From Bacteroidota bacterium (GTDB lineage Bacteria; Bacteroidota; Bacteroidia; Flavobacteriales_F; PHOS-HE28): 12,797 nt of DNA. Positions within the stretch are counted from its first letter, which is position 1, and each line of letters starts with the position of its first letter. Location: NCBI GenBank assembly GCA_023430325.1, contig JAEZAU010000213.1, positions 1 to 12,797 on the forward strand. Direction: 5' to 3'. The notes under the pieces are model-generated. The model saw only the letters and a list, made by a program, of their open reading frames with translations, searched no databases and had not been told where the DNA came from. The position numbers and the translations under genes were made by a program. This document shows, in pieces, positions 1 through 7,800 of this stretch.

Positions 1-126
1 CAGCAGGGCCAACGCGATAACGGCCATCCCGAAGACAGCCATGGGATCGCGCTGCAGGCGTCGCCAGGCGATCTTGCCGAGGCTGAGACTTTCTTGATCG
101 CGTTTCAGATCCGTCGCCCTTTCCAC
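1..126 (-). CDS. ABC transporter permease, OppC/DppC type, N-terminal fragment (cut by window edge)
   Basis: Only the first 42 codons are in the window; the gene continues beyond base 1. The visible protein has a short charged N-terminus, then SLGKIAWRRLQRDPMAVFG (residues 15-33), then the start of a hydrophobic helix (AVIALALL). The pattern of a tryptophan and basic residues followed by a transmembrane helix is that of the OppC_N region of peptide/nickel-type ABC importer permeases, where it precedes the first membrane span. I chose the GTG at 126-124 as start because no ATG was found in this frame for about 90 bases upstream, and the next Met (residue 29) would cut into the conserved stretch. 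The gene would overlap the glycosyltransferase by 22 bp, which suggests co-transcription. The family call rests on a short segment, and the transported substrate cannot be inferred. Confidence 0.62.
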   Translation of the reverse strand, partial: MERATDLKRDQESLSLGKIAWRRLQRDPMAVFGMAVIALALL

Positions 127-1274
127 ATTGGCCGCACGAAGATCGAGATCAGAAAGATGATCGGCGCATAGATCGAGAAAGCGATCAAGGCACCGATCGT
201 TGATAATCCCGAAAGCATGCCTGTACCCGATGGTGGATCGCCCTGCGCTCGATCGCTGATCGACTGTGCTGCCCTTACGAGCCGCACCACAGGCAACGAC
301 CAGAGCAGCCATGCACAACAGATCAATAGGAAGCTCATCAATGAACGCTCTCCGAATTCGATACGCCCGATGACCATAATGGATGTATATGCCAGAACGA
401 ACGGTAATGACAATGCGAACACATTGCCCATGCCGCCGATCGGATCGCGATACGCACGCATTTTTCCGGCCCAGCGCAGACGTTGCTGGAGCGCCGACCG
501 CAGATCGGGCTCTGGCGCGGTGATCACCGAGGCGGCGGGATCGGCCACCATCCCGATCTTCTTTTGGGCGCGTTTCATCTTATAAAGGAGGAACATGTCA
601 TCACCACTTGCCCAACGGTCATTGGTGAAGCCGCCGACACTGATGAACACGGATCGCGAGAAGGCCATATTGGCGCCATAGGCGAGCATCGGCGCACCCA
701 TTTCCGCAGTGCCGATGGCCACAGCCTGAAGGGCGAGCTGTTCCTTTCGCTGAAGAGCTGCGAGCAAACCTTTCGATCGGCGCATGAACACAGGCATCAA
801 AAGCAGGTGTGGTGCATGCTCTTCCCAGGATCGCAGCATGGTGGATAGACGGCCTGCCCCGCAACGCACATCGGCATCGGTCATCACGATCAGATCATTG
901 GCAGCTTCGTACACCCCCGCGGTGATGGCGGCCTTTTTACCTTGCTGTTCCTTCAATTGGATCAACTTCAATTGAGGCCATGCCCTCATCATTCGCTGCA
1001 CGGCATTAATCGTTCCGTCGGTAGAATGGTCATCCACCACGATCACTTCGAACCTTTCCCGATCGATGTCCTGTACGTAAAGATCCTGTAGGAGCGAAGG
1101 CAACGTGGCCATCGCATCGCGCGCAGGAACGATAACCGTCAAAGAGCGGCAAGTATCCCGGACCACGGTGTTTCCCAGCGATCGGACGATCATGGTCCGC
1201 CAATGCTCAAGCAACAAGGCGAATACCAGCGTGATGATAAAGATGCCAAGCGCTATCCAATTGGCCTCGGTCAT
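105..1274 (-). CDS. Membrane-anchored glycosyltransferase, family 2 (GT-A fold)
   Basis: A 389-residue inverting sugar transferase, expected to use a nucleotide sugar at the cytoplasmic face. One N-terminal membrane helix (about residues 6-24) is followed by the GT2 core. The core contains TVIVPARD (46-53), the nucleotide-binding Asp pair in VVDDHSTDGT (79-88), the metal-binding TDAD (132-135), GDD (224-226) and the QxxRW motif (Q264-R267-W268). About three hydrophobic segments follow (286-303, 311-331, 359-381). QxxRW occurs in processive or membrane GT2 enzymes such as cellulose- and hyaluronan-synthase relatives. The start is the ATG at 1274-1272, which overlaps the flippase-like stop as ATGA; the frame stays open upstream, but that extension lies inside the preceding gene and lacks GT2 character. 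The coupling suggests both proteins act on the same lipid-linked or polymeric sugar. The sugar and acceptor are unknown. Confidence 0.9.
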   Translation of the reverse strand: MTEANWIALGIFIITLVFALLLEHWRTMIVRSLGNTVVRDTCRSLTVIVPARDAMATLPSLLQDLYVQDIDRERFEVIVVDDHSTDGTINAVQRMMRAWPQLKLIQLKEQQGKKAAITAGVYEAANDLIVMTDADVRCGAGRLSTMLRSWEEHAPHLLLMPVFMRRSKGLLAALQRKEQLALQAVAIGTAEMGAPMLAYGANMAFSRSVFISVGGFTNDRWASGDDMFLLYKMKRAQKKIGMVADPAASVITAPEPDLRSALQQRLRWAGKMRAYRDPIGGMGNVFALSLPFVLAYTSIMVIGRIEFGERSLMSFLLICCAWLLWSLPVVRLVRAAQSISDRAQGDPPSGTGMLSGLSTIGALIAFSIYAPIIFLISIFVRPMWKGRRI

Positions 1275-2236
1275 GCCGTGTTCTTCAGTCGGATCTTTGC
1301 GAAGAGCAGGATGAAACTTCCGGCGATCGCAGGAAGAAGAAGATTGATGGCCCAAAGGGCGAAGGTTGCCATGAGAATATTGGGATCGCCGGCGCCCATG
1401 GGTGCAAGTATGGCCATGGCCACGGTGCCACGCACGCCGATCTCGGTAAGCAGGACAGTTGGCACGATCGAAGTGATGAGGAAGATCACCGGCACGGCCA
1501 CGATCGCTTCTACAAGATCCACTGATGCATCCATGGTCACCAATAACAGAACGAACTGGGCACTGAAGACCAGGTAGCGAATGAAGCTCAGGAACAGAAT
1601 GGACATGAGTTCCTTCACAGAATATCCTTCCAGCACGGACAAGTATGCACGGAGGCGACCGATCTGCGGGATCCGAAGCAGCAGCCGTTCGACCATGATC
1701 GGGCGCATGTAGAGAAAGGCGATGATCACCGCAAGAATGGCCATGCCCGACATCAGGAACTCAGTGAAATGGAACACCGGTCCTGCAATGATGCCGTAGA
1801 CCAGCATGGCCATGACGCCGAATACCGCCGTGATCACGAACTGCGCAACCCCACCCCACATGGTGGCCACCGCTCCCGAGATCCGATGTCCGGGCTCGAG
1901 GAACATGATCCTGCCCGCGAATTCCCCGGTCCTGTTCGGAGTGATCAGCGCCACGCTGGTGCCTGCGATGGTGGCCACAAAAGCCCTTGTACGGCCCACA
2001 GGTTGCAACGGCAGGATGAGCTTGCGCCATTTCTCCGCTTCCAGCATCCAGTTCACCACCATGGCCATGGCGACCACGAAGAGGGTTATCGACAGTTCCG
2101 GTGTTCGCAACATCTCCAGCATCGCAAGCAATGTGCGGCTACCTTTGGAGGGAGCGATGTGCATGTAGATGTACACGCATGCCAGTAGAAAGATCCCCCA
2201 GCGGAAGATCAATAGAAGGATGCGTCCGGCGGACAT
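1271..2236 (-). CDS. Flippase-like polytopic membrane protein (LPG synthase TM / AglD2-YbhN family)
   Basis: A 321-residue inner-membrane protein with about seven or eight hydrophobic segments, including 4-23, 50-66, 128-152, 162-178, 211-234, 243-262 and 287-312. It has the family hallmarks: an N-W-x-x-E-A-x-K-W motif on the second helix (63-70), the loop TPNRTGEFAGR (99-109), and SIVPTVLLTEIGVRG (256-270). The family shares the membrane part of lysylphosphatidylglycerol synthase (MprF) and includes YbhN and archaeal AglD-type proteins; many members are annotated as flippase-like. There is no C-terminal aminoacyltransferase domain, so it is not a full MprF. The start ATG at 2236 begins just before the first helix; upstream codons would run into ruvC. 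It is the first gene of the minus-strand chain and is coupled to the GT2 gene by ATGA. The exact substrate is unknown. Confidence 0.8.
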   Translation of the reverse strand: MSAGRILLLIFRWGIFLLACVYIYMHIAPSKGSRTLLAMLEMLRTPELSITLFVVAMAMVVNWMLEAEKWRKLILPLQPVGRTRAFVATIAGTSVALITPNRTGEFAGRIMFLEPGHRISGAVATMWGGVAQFVITAVFGVMAMLVYGIIAGPVFHFTEFLMSGMAILAVIIAFLYMRPIMVERLLLRIPQIGRLRAYLSVLEGYSVKELMSILFLSFIRYLVFSAQFVLLLVTMDASVDLVEAIVAVPVIFLITSIVPTVLLTEIGVRGTVAMAILAPMGAGDPNILMATFALWAINLLLPAIAGSFILLFAKIRLKNTA

Positions 2237-2249
2237 ACGTGTGGTGAAG

Positions 2250-2825
2250 ATGGAGGAAGTGGCCAAAAGTAGGCCCACTGAAAAGATCATACTTGGCATA
2301 GATCCGGGCACCAATGTGATGGGCTACGGCGTGCTCCTGGTAGAAGGACGTAACATAAAGCTGATGGCTGCCGATGCGATCCGTTTTCCAGCGGCCGATG
2401 ATCATGCCTTGAAGCTGCGCGCCATCTTCATGAACGTTTCAGCGATCATTGAAGAGCATGCTCCGGATGAGCTTGCGATCGAAGCGCAATTCTTCGGGAA
2501 GAACGTGCAAAGCATGCTGAAACTCGGTCGTGCGCAAGGCGTTGCGATCGCTGCGGCGCTTCACCGGGAGCTTGCCGTGGTGGAATATGCGCCCAAGCGA
2601 ATAAAACAGAGCATCACCGGCAACGGGAACGCTTCAAAGGAACAGGTGGCTGCGATGCTGTTGAGCATCCTTCAATTGCGATCACTGCCCGCCAGCACCG
2701 ATGCCACCGATGCGGTGGCCGTGGCCTTATGCCATCACTTCTGCGGCACAGGTCAATTGTCACCAGCCAGGAAAAGCAAGGACTGGGGTGCGTTCCTGCG
2801 CAACAATCCCGAACGGGTGATCTAG
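2250..2825 (+). CDS. ruvC: Holliday junction resolvase RuvC
   Basis: A 191-residue Holliday junction endonuclease of the RNase H-like fold. It works as a dimer with RuvAB to cut four-way junctions at the end of homologous recombination. The acidic catalytic residues are recognisable: D18 in GIDPGT, E78 in LAIEAQFF, and D151 and D154 in DATDAVAVALCHH, with the spacing of E. coli D7, E66, D138 and D141. The loop region KRIKQSITGNGNASK (116-130) and SMLKLGRAQG (88-97) are also typical. The start ATG at 2250 puts the first catalytic Asp at residue 18; GTG codons at 2241 and 2244 are possible alternatives, and no clear ribosome binding site decides between them. It is the only plus-strand gene, 13 bp from the divergent membrane-protein start, and its stop overlaps the convergent HIT stop. 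It is slightly longer than E. coli RuvC (173 residues) because of both termini. Confidence 0.96.
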   Translation: MEEVAKSRPTEKIILGIDPGTNVMGYGVLLVEGRNIKLMAADAIRFPAADDHALKLRAIFMNVSAIIEEHAPDELAIEAQFFGKNVQSMLKLGRAQGVAIAAALHRELAVVEYAPKRIKQSITGNGNASKEQVAAMLLSILQLRSLPASTDATDAVAVALCHHFCGTGQLSPARKSKDWGAFLRNNPERVI

Positions 2826-3211
2826 GCTGCGGCGATCTTCGCGGCCAGTTCTGCGAACTCTTCCTGGGTAAGCTTCACGCGGCTTCGGCTGAAGTCCATG
2901 TCATGAACGCTGTTCATGGGGATGAGATGAATATGTGCATGTGGGACTTCGAGACCCACAACCGATATTCCGATCCGATCACAGGGCAGCACCGCCTTGA
3001 TCTTGCGCGCCACCTCCTTGGAGAACTGCATCATGCCAGCGAGTAGATCATCGGGCAGATCGAAAATGTAGTCGATCTCCTTCTTCGGGATCACCAACGT
3101 GTGCCCTTTCTGGATCGGGTTTATGTCCAGGAACGCGAAATAGCGATCGTCCTCCGCGATCTTGTGGCTCGGGATCTCGCCGTTGATGATCCGTGTAAAG
3201 ATGCTGGCCAT
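2822..3211 (-). CDS. HIT family protein (histidine triad nucleotide hydrolase, HINT-like)
   Basis: A 129-residue complete HIT-domain protein, probably a cytoplasmic dimeric purine-nucleotide phosphoramidase or hydrolase. The start has the family pattern SIFTRIINGEIPSHKIAEDD (3-22), followed by AFLDINPIQKGHTLVIPKK (26-44), a helical middle section, and the signature VPHAHIHLIP (89-98). This gives the triad H91-x-H93-x-H95, of which the central His (H93) would be the nucleophile. Length is normal for HINT-like proteins. It starts 3 bp after the greA stop, so the two almost certainly share a transcript. Its TAG stop lies within the same CTAG that ends ruvC on the other strand. Its physiological substrate is not evident; HIT proteins are often housekeeping genes of unclear role. 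Confidence 0.93.
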   Translation of the reverse strand: MASIFTRIINGEIPSHKIAEDDRYFAFLDINPIQKGHTLVIPKKEIDYIFDLPDDLLAGMMQFSKEVARKIKAVLPCDRIGISVVGLEVPHAHIHLIPMNSVHDMDFSRSRVKLTQEEFAELAAKIAAA

Positions 3212-3214
3212 GGC

Positions 3215-3688
3215 TCAGCGCTGGATCTCCACTACCTCGAACCTGGTGGTACCGGCCGGCGTAGTGATCTCGGCGATCTCACCCCGGCTTTTTCCCAAAA
3301 GGCCCTTTCCGATCGGTGAGCTCACGCTGATCTTGCCGGCCTTGATGTCCACTTCACTTTCGGCCACGAGCGTGAATTCCCGTTGGGCCCCATTGCCCAC
3401 ATGCTTCACCACCACTCGTGAATGTATATAGACGCGGGATGTGTCAAGCTGTGAAGTATCTACCACCCGTGCGTTGGCCAGCGTCTCTTCCAGCTTGGCG
3501 ATACGTGCTTCGAGCAGGCCCTGCTCCTCCTTGGCAGCATGGTATTCAGCATTCTCACTGAGGTCACCCTTATCACGGGCATCAGCGATCTGCTGGCTCA
3601 GATGCGGTCGCTCAACGGTGCGCATGTGATGCAGCTCTTCCTGGAGCTTCTTGAAACCTTCTTCGGTGTAATAGGCCGGTGTGCTCAT
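3215..3688 (-). CDS. greA: Transcription elongation factor GreA
   Basis: A 157-residue cytoplasmic factor that enters the RNA polymerase secondary channel and stimulates cleavage of backtracked RNA, rescuing stalled complexes. The N-terminal coiled-coil hairpin (about residues 8-75) carries GDLSENAEYHAAKEEQ (41-56), with the two acidic tip residues D42 and E45 that position the catalytic metal. The C-terminal FKBP-like domain (about 82-157) has the family stretch SSPIGKGLLGKSRGEIAEI (123-141). Length matches the usual 157-158 residues. I chose the ATG at 3688 because the family N-terminus (YYTEEGFKKLQEEL) begins six residues later; the upstream open frame only reads through the terminator hairpin. 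It is first in a greA-HIT operon. A TATATTTG box at 3746-3753 is a possible promoter element. An alternative GreB assignment is less likely for Bacteroidota. Confidence 0.96.
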   Translation of the reverse strand: MSTPAYYTEEGFKKLQEELHHMRTVERPHLSQQIADARDKGDLSENAEYHAAKEEQGLLEARIAKLEETLANARVVDTSQLDTSRVYIHSRVVVKHVGNGAQREFTLVAESEVDIKAGKISVSSPIGKGLLGKSRGEIAEITTPAGTTRFEVVEIQR

Positions 3689-3707
3689 GGCCGCGATCGT
3701 TGTAACT

Positions 3708-3745
3708 GATATGAAAGAAAGAGGACCCCATGGAGGTCCTCTTTC
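3708..3745 (-). terminator. Rho-independent-type hairpin after the PorV-like gene
   Basis: A perfect 11-bp inverted repeat pairs 3717-3727 (GAAAGAGGACC) with 3735-3745 (GGTCCTCTTTC) around a 7-base loop. On the minus strand the stem ends in CTCTTTC and runs into TTTCATAT, a moderately T-rich tail. It begins 19 bases after the stop of the PorV-like gene and precedes greA, so it fits as the terminator of the receptor/secreted-protein/PorV-like operon. The T-tract is interrupted by C, so termination may be incomplete. No plus-strand gene ends here, so a bidirectional role is not needed. Confidence 0.7.
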
Positions 3746-3753
3746 CAAATATA
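3746..3753 (-). promoter_or_regulatory. Candidate greA promoter -7 box (TATATTTG)
   Basis: On the minus strand this reads TATATTTG, a full match to the Bacteroidota -7 consensus TAnnTTTG used by the primary sigma factor. It lies 58 bases upstream of the greA ATG. I see no convincing TTG -33 element about 19-20 bp further upstream, which is why confidence is limited. The box abuts the terminator stem, so a start about 6 nt downstream would fall inside the hairpin's first arm. Confidence 0.4.
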
Positions 3754-3763
3754 ATGAACTTCG

Positions 3764-4819
3764 TCAGAGACTGATACGCAGACCCACTGCGTGTACGCCG
3801 TTGAAGGGGTTGGTGGCCCGATAACTGTAATCAATGGCGAAGGCCGATTTCTTTTCATCCCCGAACGGCAGATCCACACTGAGGCCTGCAGATGGGCCGG
3901 TGAAGACCGTGGTACGGTCGGCATCATTGGTGATGCCCTCCTCGTAAAGGAATCCACCACGCAGATGGAACATCCGGCGGAAGGCCCATTCGATACCGAG
4001 CACTCCCTGGTCACGCGTGAAGGAATTGGAAACGAACGTGGCAGCGAAAGTGATCCGGTTGGTCTCGTTCAGGTGCCAGTCATAAGCCGCGCCGATATTG
4101 AGCAGCGAAGGGATCTCGAACTGCTCGGAACGTTGTGCCAGGGTAAGCTGATCGCTTCCGGAACTGATCAGGCCTTGAACGGAAAGACCATCACCGGAGA
4201 ATTCCATGGCAGGCCCTACATTCTTCAACGCGATACCGAAATGCAGGTTGTCCTGCGGACCGGTCACATAATGGATGCCCGCATCGAAGCAGACACCCTG
4301 GGTGCGCACGTTGGCGATGGACTCGCTCACTACACGTACGAGCAGACCACCATGTATGCTGTTCGAGAAGCTCTTCGAATAGGCCAGGCCGATGTTGGCG
4401 AGGGTTGGCCGGAATGTCCCTCTTCCACCTTCGGGAGTATCATATGTGGTGACCTCCAGATCACCAAAGCCCATGGTGGTGGCCGAGATGCCAAGTACAC
4501 CGGAAGCCCCCAGTTTCTGGCCGATACCCACACTGTTGATGGTCGTGCCCGAACCTTCAAGCCAGCGTGTGCTGGTGAATAGCACTTCGGTCTTGTTCAC
4601 CATGGAGAGGCCGGCGATATTGCCGAACATGGCATCAACGCCCTTTACGGAAGCGCTGTTGGCCAGGCCCCAACCCGAAGAACGGGCCCATGGATTTATG
4701 AGCAATTGTGTCGCCCCGGCGGAGCCTGCACGGTCCGGGTTGCCGGCAAAGGCCGGAGAACCCACCATCACGGCCACCGCCGCCAAGATCAATGTCGATG
4801 TTCTCATCGTTCGCTTCAT
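3764..4819 (-). CDS. PorV/PorQ family outer-membrane barrel protein
   Basis: A 351-residue predicted outer-membrane beta-barrel. A signal peptide is clear (basic MKRTMRTST, hydrophobic LILAAVAVMVG, cleavage after SPAFA at about residue 25). The family signature follows: GATQLLINPWARSSGWGLA (35-53), then ASVKGVDAMFGNIAGLS (56-72). The usual form ends N-P-A-G-L, whereas here it is N-I-A-G-L. The rest alternates polar and hydrophobic residues as in FadL-like barrels, ending GLRISL. In T9SS bacteria PorV binds secreted cargo and shuttles it to the attachment complex; paralogs like this one are inferred, not shown, to serve particular cargo. It follows the secreted-protein gene by 26 bp and is last in the operon, before a terminator. 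I chose the ATG at 4819 for the signal peptide; the ATG at 4807 is also possible. It is unlikely to be the core porV gene, since no other T9SS component is nearby. Confidence 0.8.
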   Translation of the reverse strand: MKRTMRTSTLILAAVAVMVGSPAFAGNPDRAGSAGATQLLINPWARSSGWGLANSASVKGVDAMFGNIAGLSMVNKTEVLFTSTRWLEGSGTTINSVGIGQKLGASGVLGISATTMGFGDLEVTTYDTPEGGRGTFRPTLANIGLAYSKSFSNSIHGGLLVRVVSESIANVRTQGVCFDAGIHYVTGPQDNLHFGIALKNVGPAMEFSGDGLSVQGLISSGSDQLTLAQRSEQFEIPSLLNIGAAYDWHLNETNRITFAATFVSNSFTRDQGVLGIEWAFRRMFHLRGGFLYEEGITNDADRTTVFTGPSAGLSVDLPFGDEKKSAFAIDYSYRATNPFNGVHAVGLRISL

Positions 4820-4845
4820 GAGCAGGTATCCCGATATCTCGGCGA

Positions 4846-7800
4846 TCAGAAGTTTTGTAGGTCCACCGGACGCATTGCACCGAACCATTTGAGCACCTTC
4901 TCACCGACGTTCGGCACATCGATGTGGCAGATGTATACACCACCGGCAATGGGGATGTTGTTCGCGTTGCGCAGGTCCCAATCCAGGTAGGTAAGATCAT
5001 TGTCCTTGCGGAACTTCCTCACCAGGGTACCACTCACATTATAGATCGAGATGGTACAGGTCTTCGGCAGGTTGATGAACTTCACCCGGTTGTCCAATCG
5101 GCCTGTTTCGTATCCGCTGAATGCGTAATACGGGTTAGGAACGATGTTGATGATATCCAGCGATGACTCGGCCACCTCAGCGATATTGGTCTGGGTGGCG
5201 AGTTCGGCGGTCCCGAAGCTGTACAATGGTAGGCCACCGTTGCGGGCCGTGCTCGGCGCCGGTGTGGCATCGGGCCGGCCGGGCCAATCAGTGTACGTTG
5301 CATACGGCTTGCTGACGCTCAGAAGGATCTTCACATCCGTTTCCAAGAGATGGCGTCCAGGGGCCACAAGGGCACTTCCCACCCAGGCCACCGAGCGGAA
5401 GACGTTGCGCAGATCGGAAATATCGCCGTTCGTGAGGCTCTCATGGATGAACCTAGCTTCATCATAGATACCCACGCGCTCGGCATTTCCTTCCGTACGG
5501 CGCTGGTTCTTGAACACATAGATCCAGTGGCCGCCTCCGAAGAAGGGATCGCCTGATGCGGTAAAGAGTTCGGAGTTCGGATTCCAGAGCATATCCTGCC
5601 CATGTTCACCACCCCAGAAACTGTTCTCGCCGAATGCGATGTTCAAGCGCTCACCGGTCTCCAGATCGATGGCGTAACCCGGGAACCAGCCTGCTCCGGT
5701 AGGTTGTTCACCGTTCAATGTGGCCTCGGCCTCGTTCACACCGGGATCATCCACGTTACGGCCGTTCTTATCCACGCTCTTCCCGGTACGCAGGCTCAGC
5801 TTTTCGGCACCACCTTGGGCGAGAGCAGGATCTGCTTCCATCTCCAGCACCGCAGCGCGCGTCCATTTGGACTTGTCGCCTGTAATGTGGATCTGCACGC
5901 TGGGGGTCTCACTGATCTTGGAAGCCCGGGTCTGCGCAGAGGGTGTGTTCTGTGGATTCACCAATTGGGTCTGGTTGGCGATATCGGGCTCACTGGGTTG
6001 GAATGGAGCCTGACCTACCAAGGCCCAAGGCGCCCACGTGCCACCGAGTATGTCCTCGTAGAGCTGATCATCGTCCTTCTTGAGCTTGTCATTGTAGATC
6101 GGATCATCTTCGGAGGTGAATGTTCCGGAACGGATCCAGTTCGTTGGAAGGATCCCTTCATTATCCGGAATGCCGGTGAGCCATGCTTTGGAAGGATCGG
6201 CGAACTCCATGATGCCCGTTCCCACTGGTGTGGTGAACTCATAGAGACCAGTACCGGTGAACATGGTCTGGCCGATGGTCACCGACAAGCCCCACCTCAA
6301 CAACAACTGTTCATAGCGGTAATCAATGGCACGATCGCTCTGGATCACTTCCGCCACATTATTGTTGGCGTCAAGCATCCTGATCTCCCACGTGGCATCG
6401 TTCAGATCGGCCGTATTCGCTGTGTCCTTGAACCATACTTCGAAGCGGGCATTCGGTACGGCCAGAGGATCGATCACCTTCACATCGATGGGACCGCGGC
6501 CCGGCACGTAAGTGATGACACCCTCACGATACTCGGGTGCCTCGATCACCGCATTTACGGAAGCCTGGTCCAACTCCAGGATGTTACCTCCATTACCACG
6601 GCCCTCTTCACGGGTTATGGCAACACGATCGCCAAAGTTCGCAGTCTGTATGGTACCGCCGTTGGCGGGAGCAGGCTTATGAGGAATGCCCACGTATGAA
6701 CGAATAGCGCCGAATGCGGCCTTTCGACCGGGCAGGTATGGGAATACCTGGCCGGTACCTGTGGACAGATTATAGCTCTCATAGTTGTTGTACCCGTATG
6801 CGATCGCCAGGAAGTAGTAGGATTTGAAGTTCACCAATTGAGGATCTCCCTGGGCGAAGGCATCCTGGGTCACGCGAATGGAATGCTGAATGCCCTCGTT
6901 GGCACCGTTCACCATTTCTCGCGGAACGGTCATGTTGATGTTCGGATCGAACTCGAAGTTCACGATCTGTGAAATGCTGTCCTTCACATCGGCCTGATAG
7001 ATCAGGCGGGCGCGTGTAATGTCATTGATGTCCGCTACGCTTACGGTGGCATCCTTTACCTGGTACACCTTATATCCCTGGAAGCGATAGAAGCGATCGT
7101 AGGCATTTCCGGCGGTATCCGTTTCGGGAATGATCGGATCCAATTCGGTGTACATCTCGTTCACGTTATTGCTGCCATCGGGGTTCACCAGATGCAGGAT
7201 GAGCTCACGATCCAGTTCGGTGATGGCGATATCGGGTGCATCCGGTCCATCAAGGATCTTGAAGCAGTTATCGAACAGGGCCTGGGCCTTGTCATCCGCC
7301 AGACGCATCAACTCCACGCTGCTTGTTGCGTTGCCGTTGCTGGCCCTTGCCCATACAACCCCTACGGTAACGTTGTTGTATGCTCCAGGCTCAAGCGTGA
7401 ACGGTCCTGCACTCTGAACGAAACGGCGGTCGGGTTGCGCTGGTGTCTGGTTGACCTCGCGCCAATCCGCTTGAGGAACGCAATCGGTACCCCAGCCCAC
7501 AGGATCGCTGCTCCATGGGAACATGTAATAGGCGCGAACGGCATTGGGACTTTCATCGTAGCCGTTACCGCCATAGCTCTGCACCACACCGTTCTTCCAG
7601 ATGCTGCGCAGGTAATTGTAGAACTGGATGGCCTGGGCCGGATCGGTCATGTTCTGGTTCCCTTCTCGGTTGAAGTAGATATACGCGCGCATTCCGAAAC
7701 GCTCGTTATCCACGAACTCATCACCGTAACCGATACCGATGCCTTTGTAGGGTATGCCGTGTTGCGCCTGTGCAAGCTGGCAATCAAGCGTCAGTGGGTT

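Noticed and set aside
1275..1355. 27-residue N-terminal extension of the glycosyltransferase
   Set aside because: It lies wholly within the upstream membrane-protein gene and is polar and unlike GT2 N-termini. The ATGA-overlap start at 1274 is better.
3689..3748. 20-residue N-terminal extension of GreA
   Set aside because: It would translate through the terminator hairpin, and GreA proteins begin close to the chosen Met.
3791..4582. Plus-strand open frame of 263 codons opposite the PorV-like gene
   Set aside because: The minus-strand reading has a signal peptide and family motifs; this one has none.
5602..6699. Plus-strand open frame of 365 codons inside the secreted-protein gene
   Set aside because: It is antisense to a protein with recognisable family motifs, has a His/Arg/Gly-rich composition without domains, and is explained by the GC-rich codon bias of the opposite strand.
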